From: Bacteroidia bacterium
GTDB lineage: Bacteria > Bacteroidota > Bacteroidia > Cytophagales > Cyclobacteriaceae
Direction: 5' to 3'
Assembly (NCBI GenBank): GCA_030432655.1
Contig: JAUILA010000001.1
Location: 186,001-250,000 of the forward strand
Length of the DNA stretch: 64,000 nt
The notes below the pieces were generated by a model. That model was not told where the DNA came from. It did no database searches and saw only the letters and a program-made list of their open reading frames with translations. The translations under genes and the position numbers were made by a program. Position 1 is the first letter of the stretch. Each line of letters starts with the position of its first letter. Below are positions 25,537-36,100 of this stretch, in pieces.

Positions 25537-26247
25537 TTAGCGGAGAAAATCATCCATTGTCAGGATTCCTTTTTGATGGACCACCCATTCGGCCACTTTC
25601 ACGGCTCCCAGGGCAAATCCTTTTCTCGAACGGGCAGTATGCTTGATCTCAATCTGGTCTTCGGGACTTTCGTATTTAATCACATGCGTTCCAGGTACAT
25701 CCTCTTCCCTGAAAGACCGGATACCCACATCGGCATCAGTTACTTTCGTTCCCTCCACATACTGCTTAATCCGCTCCATTTTTTCCACGACGCCCTCCGC
25801 CAGGGTGATTGCCGTTCCGCTTGGCGCATCTTTTTTTTCCGTATGATGGGTTTCCTCAATGGCCACTGAATACATGTCATAGGCATCCATGATTTCAGCC
25901 AGGTACTTATTCAGCTTGAAGAACAGGTTGACCCCAATGCTGTAATTGGAGGCATAGAAAAAAGTACCGTCCATTTTTTTGCAATATTCATCGATACTGT
26001 CTTTTTCATTCAGCCATCCCGTAGTTCCGCTTACCACAGGAATCCCGTTTTTCAGACACCATCTGATATTGTCTTTAGCCGCGTCCGGCTGACTGAATTC
26101 AATAGCGACATCGGTATTTTCATTTGTAAAGGGGTCGCGTGGTTCGTTTGTATTATCGATCCGGCCGATGACTTCATGTCCTCTTTCAGTGGCAAGTTCT
26201 TCAATGGTGCGGCCCATTTTTCCGTATCCTAGTAATAAAATTTTCAT
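25537..26247 (-). CDS. dapB: 4-hydroxy-tetrahydrodipicolinate reductase
   Basis: 236 residues. The NAD(P)-binding motif is LLGYGKMGRTIEELA, with VVSGTTGWL, YASNYSIGVNLFF and the signature EETHHTEKKDAPSGTAITLAEG carrying the catalytic His and Lys. It reduces the dihydrodipicolinate precursor in lysine and diaminopimelate synthesis. It begins 2 bases after the DUF5683 stop, within the parAB-DUF5683-dapB operon. Confidence 0.96.
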   Translation of the reverse strand: MKILLLGYGKMGRTIEELATERGHEVIGRIDNTNEPRDPFTNENTDVAIEFSQPDAAKDNIRWCLKNGIPVVSGTTGWLNEKDSIDEYCKKMDGTFFYASNYSIGVNLFFKLNKYLAEIMDAYDMYSVAIEETHHTEKKDAPSGTAITLAEGVVEKMERIKQYVEGTKVTDADVGIRSFREEDVPGTHVIKYESPEDQIEIKHTARSRKGFALGAVKVAEWVVHQKGILTMDDFLR

Positions 26248-26249
26248 GA

Positions 26250-26858
26250 TTAGAAGTGTATGGTCAGCGTTAACCCTGACTGATAGGCCCCTCCCGGAAG
26301 GGAGCGCTCCATCATTGGTTCCAGGGAAACGCGAAGTTCGGGATTAAGTTCGAATTCTTTCAAATGTGCATCAATATGTGCATCTGCAATTTGCAACAGG
26401 TAGAATACCCCTGTCATGATCATCCAGAAGTCACGTTCTCTCCTGGCATCATCGATGGCGTTGCGCAGCTGGGTTTCTGACGCCCCGGAAGGTGGCTGGT
26501 AGGTTGGATCTTCCAGCAGATTAAACAGCTGGGAACGATAATCATTATACAGGTCGCTGTAAAAATCAACCGTAAGTCCGAGTGCTACGAAACCTCCGTA
26601 TACCAGCGGCAGTTTCCAGTATTTCCGGTTATAAATCTGGCCTGCTCCCGGGAGAATTGCCGCGTAAAGCGAGGCCCGCCGGGGAACAAACCTTGACGCG
26701 TACATATCAATTTCCTCAATATCCTCTTCATTATCCACCGTATCCACCTCCGCCAAACCAACCGGCGGGGCATTATTGGTCTCGGGGATCGTATCATTCT
26801 GAGCTCCTGCCTGAAAGAAGAAGCCCGTCAGAATAATACCGAGAAATAAATACTTCAT
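26250..26858 (-). CDS. DUF5683 domain protein
   Basis: 202 residues: a signal peptide (MKYLFLGIILTGFFFQAGAQ), an acidic linker, then RRASLYAAILPGAGQIYNRKYWKLPLVYGG, which is the DUF5683 core, with hydrophobic helices and FYLLQIADAHIDAHL. The family is restricted largely to Bacteroidota and lies between parB and dapB as here. Function unknown; probably membrane-associated. Its start overlaps the parB stop by one base. Confidence 0.85.
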   Translation of the reverse strand: MKYLFLGIILTGFFFQAGAQNDTIPETNNAPPVGLAEVDTVDNEEDIEEIDMYASRFVPRRASLYAAILPGAGQIYNRKYWKLPLVYGGFVALGLTVDFYSDLYNDYRSQLFNLLEDPTYQPPSGASETQLRNAIDDARRERDFWMIMTGVFYLLQIADAHIDAHLKEFELNPELRVSLEPMMERSLPGGAYQSGLTLTIHF

Positions 26859-27772
26859 CAGAGGTCCAGAATATCTAATATGCGGTTCAGGTCATCAACG
26901 GAGACGAAAGGTATTTTTATTTCCCCTTTTGCACCGTCCTGACTATTGACCCTGACGCGCGTTCCAAAGTGCGACGCCAGTCGTGACTGAAGCTTCTCAA
27001 TTTCCTTGCCAGATCCGCTTTCATTTGGCTTTGCAGGCGGGGATTGTTTTTTGCCGGACAGGTATTGCCTTACGAGTGCCTCCACCTTGCGAACGGAAAG
27101 ATCTTCCTTTACCGTTTTGCGAAAGATCTCCAGCTGTGCTGAAATATCATCCATGGTGATCAGGGCCCTGGCATGCCCCATAGTAATCTTTTTATCCCTG
27201 AGGCCAGCCTGAATATCCGGGGGCAGTTTCAGGAGACGGAGGTAATTGTTGACCGTACTGCGGTCTTTTCCTACCCGGTCTCCCAGCTCATCCTGTTTCA
27301 GGTCACATTCGGAAAGAAGTCTCTGATAACTCAGTGCGACTTCAATGGCATTCAGGTTTTCCCGCTGTATATTTTCGATAAGTGCCATTTCCAGCATTTG
27401 CTGATCGTCAGCCACCCGGATATAGGCAGGGATGGTTTCCAGACCGGCAATCCTGGAAGCCTGATAACGGCGTTCGCCGGATATCAGCTGATACTTTTTG
27501 TCGGAAAGTTTTCGGACTGTGATCGGCTGAATGATGCCCTGGACTCTGATTGAATCGGCCAGTTCATTGAGGGAGACTTCATCAAAATCCGTCCGTGGCT
27601 GATACGGGTTCGTTTCAATCCGGCTTAACGGAATTTCATTGATCTGCCCGGCCGATGCTTCGGCTTCCTTTTTGCTGATCTCGATCTTATCATCCATCGA
27701 TGGCGAATCATCGAGCAGGGCGCCTAATCCTCTGCCCAGGGCATTTCTCTTTTTTATAGGTTTTTTTGCCAT
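26858..27772 (-). CDS. parB: Chromosome partitioning protein ParB
   Basis: 304 residues. LGRGLGALLDD near the N-terminus, the ParB/Noc domain with IPLSRIETNPYQPRTDFDE and the CTP-binding GERRYQASRIAG, then a helix-turn-helix (LKQDELGDRVGKDRSTVNNY, LRLLKLP) and a C-terminal dimer domain. It binds parS sites near the origin and slides as a CTP-dependent clamp. No parS-like palindrome was recognised in this window. It follows parA by 12 bases. Confidence 0.95.
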   Translation of the reverse strand: MAKKPIKKRNALGRGLGALLDDSPSMDDKIEISKKEAEASAGQINEIPLSRIETNPYQPRTDFDEVSLNELADSIRVQGIIQPITVRKLSDKKYQLISGERRYQASRIAGLETIPAYIRVADDQQMLEMALIENIQRENLNAIEVALSYQRLLSECDLKQDELGDRVGKDRSTVNNYLRLLKLPPDIQAGLRDKKITMGHARALITMDDISAQLEIFRKTVKEDLSVRKVEALVRQYLSGKKQSPPAKPNESGSGKEIEKLQSRLASHFGTRVRVNSQDGAKGEIKIPFVSVDDLNRILDILDL

Positions 27773-27784
27773 AGCTGTGGCCGT

Positions 27785-28558
27785 TTATGCTTTTACACCG
27801 TTCTTCTCCAAAATCTCCCTGGCAAGGTTCAGGTAGCTCACCGCTCCCTTGCTTTCCGCGTCATGTGCAATGGCCGGGATCCCGAATCCGGGTGATTCAC
27901 TCAGTTTTATATTTCTCGGTATTATGGTATCAAAAACGATCCGCTTAAAATGGGTTCGAACCTCATCCACCACCTGGTTGGAAAGCCTGAGCCTGACATC
28001 GTACATGGTCAGAAGAATGCCTTCGATCTCCAGGTTTTTATTTAATCGTTTCTGTATGATCTTTATTGTATTCAGCAATTTACCCAAACCTTCAAGTGCG
28101 AAATATTCACACTGCACAGGAATCAATACGGAATTGGCAGCCGTCAGGGCATTAATGGTTATCAATCCAAGGGATGGGGAGCAATCAATAATGATGAAAT
28201 CATAATCATTGCGGATATCCTCCAGTGCTTCCTTCATCTTTTCTTCCCGGTGTTCGATGTTCACCATTTCGACCTCAGCTCCCACAAGGTTAATATGGGA
28301 AGGCAATACATGGAGAAAATCTATATTCGTTTCGGTCACGGCTTCCTTCACCGTAACACCGTCTACCATGCACTCATAAATACTATAGTCCACTTCCTTG
28401 GGGTTTACACCAAGTCCGGAGGTGGAATTCGCCTGCGGATCAGCATCGACCACAAGGGTTTTGAATTCGAGTGCTGCAAGACTGGCAGCGAGATTGATAG
28501 CGGTGGTGGTTTTACCGACTCCACCTTTCTGGTTTGCAATCGCAATTACTTTGCTCAT
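27785..28558 (-). CDS. parA: Chromosome partitioning ATPase ParA (Soj)
   Basis: 257 residues. The deviant Walker A is KGGVGKTTTAINLAASLA, with VVDADPQANSTSGLG (A') and IIIDCSPSLGLITINAL (Walker B). It is a DNA-associated ATPase that works with ParB in moving the origin region. It starts 9 bases after the stop of the upstream metallo-hydrolase and may share its promoter. Confidence 0.95.
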   Translation of the reverse strand: MSKVIAIANQKGGVGKTTTAINLAASLAALEFKTLVVDADPQANSTSGLGVNPKEVDYSIYECMVDGVTVKEAVTETNIDFLHVLPSHINLVGAEVEMVNIEHREEKMKEALEDIRNDYDFIIIDCSPSLGLITINALTAANSVLIPVQCEYFALEGLGKLLNTIKIIQKRLNKNLEIEGILLTMYDVRLRLSNQVVDEVRTHFKRIVFDTIIPRNIKLSESPGFGIPAIAHDAESKGAVSYLNLAREILEKNGVKA

Positions 28559-28567
28559 TCAAAAAAA

Positions 28568-29248
28568 TTATAAATTAACAGACTGACCAACGGACAACAG
28601 GATCAGCTCCACACCATGTTCGCTGAAAATAGCCTTTGCCTCTTCGTGATCTATTTCAATGTAGGGAAAAGTATCAAAGTGCATTCCAACCACTTTTTCC
28701 ACACCCACCATCCGGGCAGCTTTTGCTGCATCTTCTGGTCCCATGGTGAAATTATCTCCCACCGGAAGAAATGCGAAATCGAGTGTAAATTCTTCCCTGA
28801 TCAACTGCATGTCCATATGCAGGGCCGTATCCCCGGCATAGTAAAAAATTTTATTGCCACCTTCAATGACAAATCCGGATGGATTACCTCCGTAACTTCC
28901 GTCCGGCAAACTGCTCGAATGCACGGCATTTACCATTTTCAGTTTCCCAAAATCAAATTTTTTGGATCCGCCGTGATTCATCGGATGTGCATTCTCCAGC
29001 CCTTTGTTCTGGAACCACTGGACCACTTCAAAGGTCGATACTAACGTGGCTTCGGATTGCTTATATATGGCTTCCACATCCGCTACATGATCCCCGTGTC
29101 CGTGTGTCAGGAGAATAAAATCCGCCGTGATCTCTGAAACATCAATATGGGAAGCCTTTTCGTTCGGACTGATAAAAGGGTCAAAAATTACTTTTTTGCC
29201 ATCAATATCCGCCAGAAAGCAGGAATGTCCTAGATATGTAAATTTCAT
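28568..29248 (-). CDS. UPF0173-type metal-dependent hydrolase (metallo-beta-lactamase fold)
   Basis: 226 residues. YLGHSCFLAD at the N-terminus, LLTHGHGDHVADVEAI with the HxHxDH metal motif, MNHGG, and YAGDTALHMDMQLI are marks of the UPF0173 (YtkL-like) branch of the beta-lactamase-fold hydrolases. FLPVGDNFTMGPEDAAKAA and GMHFDTFP complete the site. Substrate unknown. A good -7 element lies upstream, so this may be the first gene of the parAB operon. Confidence 0.9.
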   Translation of the reverse strand: MKFTYLGHSCFLADIDGKKVIFDPFISPNEKASHIDVSEITADFILLTHGHGDHVADVEAIYKQSEATLVSTFEVVQWFQNKGLENAHPMNHGGSKKFDFGKLKMVNAVHSSSLPDGSYGGNPSGFVIEGGNKIFYYAGDTALHMDMQLIREEFTLDFAFLPVGDNFTMGPEDAAKAARMVGVEKVVGMHFDTFPYIEIDHEEAKAIFSEHGVELILLSVGQSVNL

Positions 29249-29279
29249 ATTCGCAGCTTATTTTTAGTTCGGTGGCATA

Positions 29280-29287
29280 CAAAGATA
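29280..29287 (-). promoter_or_regulatory. -7 promoter element before the UPF0173 hydrolase gene
   Basis: The minus strand reads TATCTTTG, a full match to TAnnTTTG, about 32 bases before the hydrolase ATG. The -33 region lacks a clear TTTG. The intergenic stretch 29249-29390 also receives the 3' end of yidC; I see only a weak GAGC/GCTC hairpin there. Confidence 0.5.
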
Positions 29288-29390
29288 TAAAGTTAATTGG
29301 ATTATGATAAGTGCATGCCGAAACAAATCCGCCACTATATGAACACGGTCCCGAACCCGTTCTCCCCGGGGTTGAAAGAGCCTCTTTGCT

Positions 29391-31205
29391 CTATTTTTTC
29401 TTTTTCTTTTTGTTTTGCTGTTGCTGCGTTTCCTGTTGTGCTTTCATGGCGTCTTCCAGGCGCTGAACAAACTTTGATTTTTTCCGGGTACCTGCGGTCT
29501 TTTTATTTTCCTCCAGGATCTTCTCAATCTTTGAGTCATCCACAAATCTTCTGATGACCATTTGCTGACCGAAGGTCACGAGGTTAGACACAAAATAGTA
29601 GAAGCTCAGTGCTGCCGGATACGAGTTCAGAACGAACATAAAAATAACCGGCATGAAATAGGAAATGTAGCGCATAGGGCCTGTGACGCTGCTGACCTGC
29701 TGATTTGACCAGGTGTAGAGAATGGTTGAAATCGTCATCAGCAACACAAACAAACTCACATGATCACCATATCCCGGGATGTAAAACGGCAGGTTGATAA
29801 TTGAGTCATAGGTACTCAGGTCTTCCGCCCACAGGAAGGACTCCCCGCGCAATTCAATCGACTGGGGAAAGAAGTAGAACATCGCAAACAGGATCGGCAT
29901 CTGCAGGAGCATCGGAATACATCCGCTTACCGGGTTTACACCCACCTGCTGGTACAGTTTCATCTGTTCCTGCTGGGCCTTCGCCATATCTTCCGGATGC
30001 CTTTCCTTGATTTCATCCAGCTGCGGCTTCAGCACTTTCATTTTTGCCATACTCAGGTATGACTTGTATGATAAAGGAGAAAGGACCAGCTTGATGATCA
30101 GCACCATGATGATAATGATCAGGCCGTAATTACCGATGAAGTTATTCAGCAGGTCAAAAAGCGGAATAATAATCCACTTGTTCACCCAGATCATGGGAGG
30201 CCATCCCAGGTACAGGTTTTTAGAAAAATCCTCGGTTACTTCTTTGGTAATATGATAGTCATTCGGCCCGAAATAGAAGGTAAATTCTCCTGTATTTCTC
30301 ACATTCTCTGACGGAATCGCTATCTGCACGTCTGCTGCCTTGACGACAGATGAATCATTCGGGTCCACAGATGTCGCCACTATGCCATTGCTGAATGATT
30401 CTTTCGCTATGATAGCCGAAAGGAAAAACCGTTGTTTAATCGAAACCCACTTCAGCGGCTGATCAAGGGCTTCCCGTTCCGTATCGGAGCTGCGCTCTGT
30501 AAGTCCGTCAAAATCCCCGTCTGCTGTATAATAATTGATCGTGGTATTCGTCCGGCTAAGCGTAATATCCTTTTCCTGAAGTTTCAGCTTATTTTTCCAG
30601 TCCAGGACGACATCGCTGTCAATACCCGTTCCGCTGACCTGAAGTGCGTATCCAACCTCGTAACCGGAACTGGGGAGTGTGTAACGTTGCATCACCTTTC
30701 CGCCATCGGAAAGCGGCAGCGTAAAGGTAAGTACGGTACTGTCCCCGATGGTTTCCTGGCTGCTCTGGTAATAGAGTTCCGAAAGATCGATAGAACGGTT
30801 CGCCGCTTCCAGCTTCAGCTGCATCGTACTGGTTTCAGGAGTAATCAGGTATAGCCGGTCACCGCTGTAGGTCGTGAAATCCTTGAGCTCAACTCGTGCG
30901 GGTACACCTCCTTTGCTGGAGAATGTAATGGCGACCAGGTCATTCTCCAGGACAATGTCTTTTTCCTCTCCCCGGGCACCTGTGGCAAACGCCCCGTACC
31001 GGGAAACATTCTGCTGATCAATCAGCGAATCCGGCATTGCCTGTGATTCCTGCGCCTGTATTGATTCGGTTACCTCAGGTTGCTCGGTCTGCGTGGTGGC
31101 AGCCGGGTTCTCATCCACTTCCTGCGGATCAGGTGCAAAAAACTGGAAATAAAGGAGTACCAGTAATGCGATCAGTAATAATCCAGTTGCCTGATTCCTG
31201 TCCAT
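29391..31205 (-). CDS. yidC: Membrane protein insertase YidC
   Basis: 604 residues. An N-terminal membrane anchor (NQATGLLLIALLVLLYFQFF) precedes a large periplasmic domain (to about residue 340), then the conserved insertase core: YKSYLSMAKMKVLKPQLDEI, NPVSGCIPMLLQMPILFAMF, SFLWAEDLSTYDSI and later helices. The tail is Gln/Lys-rich and ends in a run of lysines, as in many YidC proteins where it contacts the ribosome. It inserts membrane proteins with or without SecYEG. It follows pyrG by 17 bases, probably in one operon. Confidence 0.96.
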   Translation of the reverse strand: MDRNQATGLLLIALLVLLYFQFFAPDPQEVDENPAATTQTEQPEVTESIQAQESQAMPDSLIDQQNVSRYGAFATGARGEEKDIVLENDLVAITFSSKGGVPARVELKDFTTYSGDRLYLITPETSTMQLKLEAANRSIDLSELYYQSSQETIGDSTVLTFTLPLSDGGKVMQRYTLPSSGYEVGYALQVSGTGIDSDVVLDWKNKLKLQEKDITLSRTNTTINYYTADGDFDGLTERSSDTEREALDQPLKWVSIKQRFFLSAIIAKESFSNGIVATSVDPNDSSVVKAADVQIAIPSENVRNTGEFTFYFGPNDYHITKEVTEDFSKNLYLGWPPMIWVNKWIIIPLFDLLNNFIGNYGLIIIIMVLIIKLVLSPLSYKSYLSMAKMKVLKPQLDEIKERHPEDMAKAQQEQMKLYQQVGVNPVSGCIPMLLQMPILFAMFYFFPQSIELRGESFLWAEDLSTYDSIINLPFYIPGYGDHVSLFVLLMTISTILYTWSNQQVSSVTGPMRYISYFMPVIFMFVLNSYPAALSFYYFVSNLVTFGQQMVIRRFVDDSKIEKILEENKKTAGTRKKSKFVQRLEDAMKAQQETQQQQNKKKKKK

Positions 31206-31222
31206 ACCTTCCTATCTATCGG

Positions 31223-32848
31223 TTAATTTTTATTCTTTGATTTCTTGTACGCATTCGTTGCGCGCACAAACTTAACAAATAATGGGTGGGGATTCAGCAC
31301 GGTGCTCTTTAATTCCGGGTGAAATTGTGTTCCCACGAACCACGGATGATCTTCCAGTTCGACTACTTCCACCAGCCCTGTACCCGGGTTGATCCCGGTG
31401 GCTTTCAGCCCGGCGGCTTCCATTTTTTTCAGGTATTTATTATTGAATTCATACCGGTGGCGGTGACGCTCACTGATTTTTGTCTTTCCGTACGCCGCGC
31501 TTGATTTGCTGCCTTTCTGCAGTTCACAGGGATAGGCACCCAATCGCATGGTTCCGCCTTTATCCGTGATTTTTTTCTGCTCTTCCATCAGGTCTATAAC
31601 GGGATCCGGGGTCTTCTCGTTGAGTTCCGTACTTGAGGCTTTCTTCAGTCCCAATACGTTTCTGGCAAATTCGATAACCGCGCATTGCATGCCCAGGCAT
31701 ATTCCGAAAAACGGGATGTTATTCTCCCGAACAAACCGGACGGCCTCGATCTTTCCTTCGACACCCCGTTCCCCAAACCCGGGTGCCACAAGTATTCCAT
31801 CCATTTTGCCCAGAATACTGTTTACATTTTCTTTCGTGATTGTTTCGGAAGAGATCCACTTGATATTCACCTTGCACTCATTCACAGCTCCTGCGTGGAT
31901 AAAGGCTTCCGCAATAGACTTATAGGCATCCGGTAATTCCACGTATTTACCTACGAGCCCGATCCGCACTTCTTCAGACGGGTTTTTGAGTTTACCCAAG
32001 AAATCCTTCCACTGATCCAGTTCCGGTTCTGACTTATTCGGAATCCGCAGTTTAGCGAGTACACGTTCGTCGAGCTTTTCCTTCTTCATAAGCAACGGCA
32101 CATCATAAATAGTGTCCGCATCCAGGGCCTCAATCACCGAGTTGATATGCACGTTGCAAAACAAGGCCAGTTTTTTCCGGATATCCATGGGAAGCCTGTG
32201 CTCTGACCGGCAAACCAGGATATCAGGCTGGATCCCTGCTTCCAGCAGTTGCTTCACGGAATGCTGGGTAGGCTTGGTTTTTAGCTCCTTGGCCGCTTTC
32301 AGATAGGGGATAAGCGTCAGATGAATGACCAGGAAATTGTTGGGTCCGACATCCCAGCGAACCTGCCGGACCGCTTCAATGAACGGCAGCGATTCAATAT
32401 CGCCCACGCATCCGCCGATTTCTGTGATCACAAAATCATAATCACCGCTTTCACCAAGGGCATATACATTTCGCTTGATCTCATCGGTAATATGGGGGAC
32501 GATCTGAACAGTCTTGCCAAGATATTCCCCCTTCCGTTCTTTGGTGATGACATTATTATATATACGCCCGGTGGTAATATTATTGGCCTGCGAAGTAGAG
32601 GTATTCAGAAAACGCTCGTAGTGCCCGAGATCAAGATCAGTTTCCGCACCATCATCGGTCACGTAACATTCGCCATGTTCGTACGGGTTCAAAGTGCCCG
32701 GGTCAATATTGACGTAGGGATCGAATTTCTGAATGGTTACTTTAAAACCCCGGGCCTGTAGTAATTTACCCAGTGAGGCGGAAATAATTCCTTTTCCGAG
32801 AGAGGATGTCACTCCACCAGTGACAAAAATATACTTAGCAGTGGCCAT
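31223..32848 (-). CDS. pyrG: CTP synthase
   Basis: 541 residues. The synthetase domain begins [20 protein letters not shown], with [20 protein letters not shown] and [13 protein letters not shown]. The glutaminase domain has [16 protein letters not shown] with the nucleophilic Cys, and FHPELKS with His-Glu of the triad. It makes CTP from UTP, ATP and glutamine. Length is normal. A -7 element lies 36-43 bases upstream of the start. Confidence 0.97.
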   Translation of the reverse strand: MATAKYIFVTGGVTSSLGKGIISASLGKLLQARGFKVTIQKFDPYVNIDPGTLNPYEHGECYVTDDGAETDLDLGHYERFLNTSTSQANNITTGRIYNNVITKERKGEYLGKTVQIVPHITDEIKRNVYALGESGDYDFVITEIGGCVGDIESLPFIEAVRQVRWDVGPNNFLVIHLTLIPYLKAAKELKTKPTQHSVKQLLEAGIQPDILVCRSEHRLPMDIRKKLALFCNVHINSVIEALDADTIYDVPLLMKKEKLDERVLAKLRIPNKSEPELDQWKDFLGKLKNPSEEVRIGLVGKYVELPDAYKSIAEAFIHAGAVNECKVNIKWISSETITKENVNSILGKMDGILVAPGFGERGVEGKIEAVRFVRENNIPFFGICLGMQCAVIEFARNVLGLKKASSTELNEKTPDPVIDLMEEQKKITDKGGTMRLGAYPCELQKGSKSSAAYGKTKISERHRHRYEFNNKYLKKMEAAGLKATGINPGTGLVEVVELEDHPWFVGTQFHPELKSTVLNPHPLFVKFVRATNAYKKSKNKN

Positions 32849-32883
32849 AAGTTGTTATTCGTTGCAGCTTAACTTATGGGACA

Positions 32884-32891
32884 CAAAGGTA
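32884..32891 (-). promoter_or_regulatory. -7 promoter element before pyrG
   Basis: The minus strand reads TACCTTTG, a full match to TAnnTTTG. It predicts an RNA start about 30 bases before the pyrG ATG. A TTTTG lies 24 bases upstream, longer than the usual -33 spacing. Confidence 0.5.
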
Positions 32892-33119
32892 CATCAATAA
32901 AAATAATATGATAATCAAAAGAACAAAAATGTGTTTCGGCATTATTGGATCACCGGCAGCCCGTCTCATACCTGACATCCCCATGAAAAAGCTGACAAGC
33001 CATGCGTTTAACTTGCCTCACTATGATATCTCAATGCTGATATTGCCCAAATGTTAGTCAAAACCTTACGCGTGGCACTTTCGGACTGGTTTCCAAAAAA
33101 TAAATAGACGTATTAAAAC

Positions 33120-33127
33120 TAAGTTTG
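33120..33127 (+). promoter_or_regulatory. -7 promoter element before the PKD/T9SS protein gene
   Basis: TAAGTTTG matches TAnnTTTG and lies 39 bases before the ATG at 33167. No clear -33 box is present at the usual distance. Confidence 0.4.
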
Positions 33128-33166
33128 GCTTTAGGATCATGGAGAACCGGGATAATTTTTTAACCT

Positions 33167-36100
33167 ATGGGGAAATTGCTACGATATGTTATCGTGTGTT
33201 TTTTGGTTGGCTGTACTTTCAAACTTCATGCACAATGTGATCAGTTAGCAAATAACTATTTTGTAAACTTTGAGGCGCCAGACTTGTGCGCCCCCACGAA
33301 CGTGCAATACTTTACCGTTCGTTACTCCTTTCTGGTTTCTGTTGATCCCAGCCGGATACAGATTATGTATCGCTGGAATGATCCTGCAAATACCATTTCC
33401 ATTGTGGATGCTTCCGGTCTTATTGTGACCAACAGCAACCGTTCGTTTGAAGCAACATCCAGCTTTACCTATCCTGAAAGTGATGAATGCGGTTTTTATC
33501 CCGAAGCCTTTATCGTTGTTGACGGGGTGGTATGTTCCTCTTCCCGGCAAGTTCAGTTTGCCAGTGCCTGGGCACCCGATAACCAGTTTGGGGCTAATCT
33601 GAGTATAACACCTTCAAGCTGGGACGTATGTTATGAGGATGCAGTTGTTAATGCGCAGTTTACCGATAACTCGTTTTTTAACTGTAATATCAATATTGAA
33701 CCAGACAATCCCAACCAGCAGGAGCGTCATGTACAATTTGTTTACGGGAATGTGGCGACCCATGATCCGGCCAACACAATCCTGAATTTATCCCTTGAAG
33801 ACGGAGGCACCCAATCCCTGACAGACGGTGCAGGTAATATTGCCTCACCCGTTACACGGGGGATCGTCACTGCGGCTTATTTCGGCCCGATTGAAACCAT
33901 TCCGTTTCCGGCTGACGGGCCGATCTCCGTTTCACTGCCCATGAACGCACCGGCCGACGCGGCCAATTTAGTGGGTAACGAATTTGAAGTAACCTTATTC
34001 AACTGGAACATCTGTAACCCCTACAATGGTAATCCGATGAATCCAAATTACGAGGATGCTATCTCCACAACCGCCGTGATCCGCATTGTGGATGAACCTG
34101 TAACAAATTTTGAAACCCACAAGGACAGCTTTACCGGGGAAGTGCCTCCCGGAAGGGAATTCTGTATCGGTCAGGACATCTATTTTGAAAACCTGACCAC
34201 GGGTGCGTTTGAACATCACTGGCAGATGTTTGATGGTCCGGATGATTCCTATCCGGTTGCCAACGATACGTATGAACCAATGCCTATTTACGCGTTTGAC
34301 ACTCCGGGCCAGAAGCTGATCCGACTTACTTCAGCCAATACCACGGCACAAAGCAGTTGTGAGCGTGTATTCGAACTGGTGGTAAATATTACTCCATCAC
34401 GCCTCGCCCAACTGGATATTACCGACTTGTCTGACAACCCTATACCAGGGATATTCTGCCAGTCTCCGGGCAACGGGGATAGTTTTGACGTTCGCTTTCA
34501 TGACGTTTCAACGGGTCCGATCAATGCTCAAACACAATGGAGGTGGAGATTCTATGATGAAAATGGTAATAACTACCGAAACGAACCTTCATCTGGTTAC
34601 AGTAATTCCGAGTTGGGTCCCTTTGAGGAAACATTTACCACACCGGGAATTTACAGGGTGAGACTGTTTACCAGGAACAGTGTGACGGGATGTACCAGTT
34701 ATGATGAGATCGAGATAAAAGTTTACCCGGCCCCGGACCTTGATTTTACCACTTCAGCGGGTTGTGAGGGACAGCCCGTTCAAATCACCGATAATTCAAC
34801 CCTCCCGGTTTCATTGGAAGGGGAGCAGATTTCATTGAGAGAATGGGATTTTAATTATGATGGAACCAATTTCAATCCGGATCCGGCGTATAAAGATTCC
34901 ACTGATTACCAGCGTCCTTTTCCCGGCGCCGGTGATTATGATGTCGCTTTAAGGGTAACTACCGATACGGGCTGTGATTTTATAACTGTTAATACCGTAT
35001 CGATTTCTCCCGGCCCGGTGGCAGACATCAGCACTTCTGATACCATGGGTTGCAGTCCTTACTCCGCCCGTCTGACCAATAATTCGGCAGGTTCACAACC
35101 AACTGCCATCCAGGAATACATCTGGGAGACGAACGATGGCAGTGGGTGGACGGTCCATGACACCCAGGATCCGGCGGATACCTCCTTTTCCGCTCAGTAT
35201 GATATTGTACTGACTAATACAGGTACATCCAATATTGATTATGGCGTGCGCCTTCGTGCTGTGGCGACTAATGGTTGTGAAGCAGTGAGTCCGCCCGTGA
35301 CAATTACCGTGTTGCCGCAGCCGATGGCTGACTTTGTGGCGACGAATTATTCTCCGTTTAATGATAATTGCAGTCCGGTTGATGTCGACTTCCAGGTTTC
35401 TGCTGAAACACAGGCACTCTCGCCCATGTCGTATGACTGGAGAATTATCTACGAAACGGATACGATTTATGAAGAAAATACGGGTACCACCCCGACATTC
35501 TCCTATTCCTTTATAAATAATACCCAGATGGTGCGGGATTATACCGTTAGCATGGCGGCCAACTATGGTGCCGGATGTCCTGCTGAGAATTCAATGATCA
35601 TCCGAGTGAACCCGGTACCTGTATCCACTTTCCAGGTAGATACCGTATTGCTGGACTGTGACCGGATGCGTATGCGTTTCACTGCTGACCAGCAGGGGCT
35701 CGGGGAATACGAATGGACCATAAGGGAGAATGGCATCGTAACCTTTACCAGTACGGTTGTGGGCGGGGAGTTTGAGCATGAATTTAACCGCAGCGCCACC
35801 CTCCGGAATGTGGAGGTGAGCATGCATGCCACCAATTTTGCCAATTGCCCTAGTAATGTTTCGTCTGAGACGTTTGATGTACCGGCAACCGACCCTGTCA
35901 ACGCGTCATTCACGGCCACACCTCCCGTACAAATGCTGCCAAACAGCACGGTTACCCTTACCAACAACAGCACCGGGAATAACCTGAGCTACGAATGGGA
36001 TTTCGGAGATGGCACCACCACTGATGTGGCGAACCCTGCACCAAAGACCTATGATGATTTTGGAACCTATATCATCAGCCTGGTAGTGGAGAATAACTAC

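Larger units (their letters stand above)
32849..33166. other. Intergenic region between divergent pyrG and the PKD protein gene
   Basis: 318 bases without a supported gene. It carries a -7 element for pyrG on the minus strand (32884-32891) and one for the PKD gene on the plus strand (33120-33127). The middle has no strong hairpin, tRNA or repeat that I can see. A 42-codon open frame at 32929-33057 exists but has no supporting features. Confidence 0.6.

Noticed and set aside
32929-33057. 42-codon open frame in the pyrG/PKD intergenic region (MCFGIIGSPAARL...)
   Set aside because: No promoter, hairpin or family signal supports translation, and neighbouring genes do not suggest a leader peptide.
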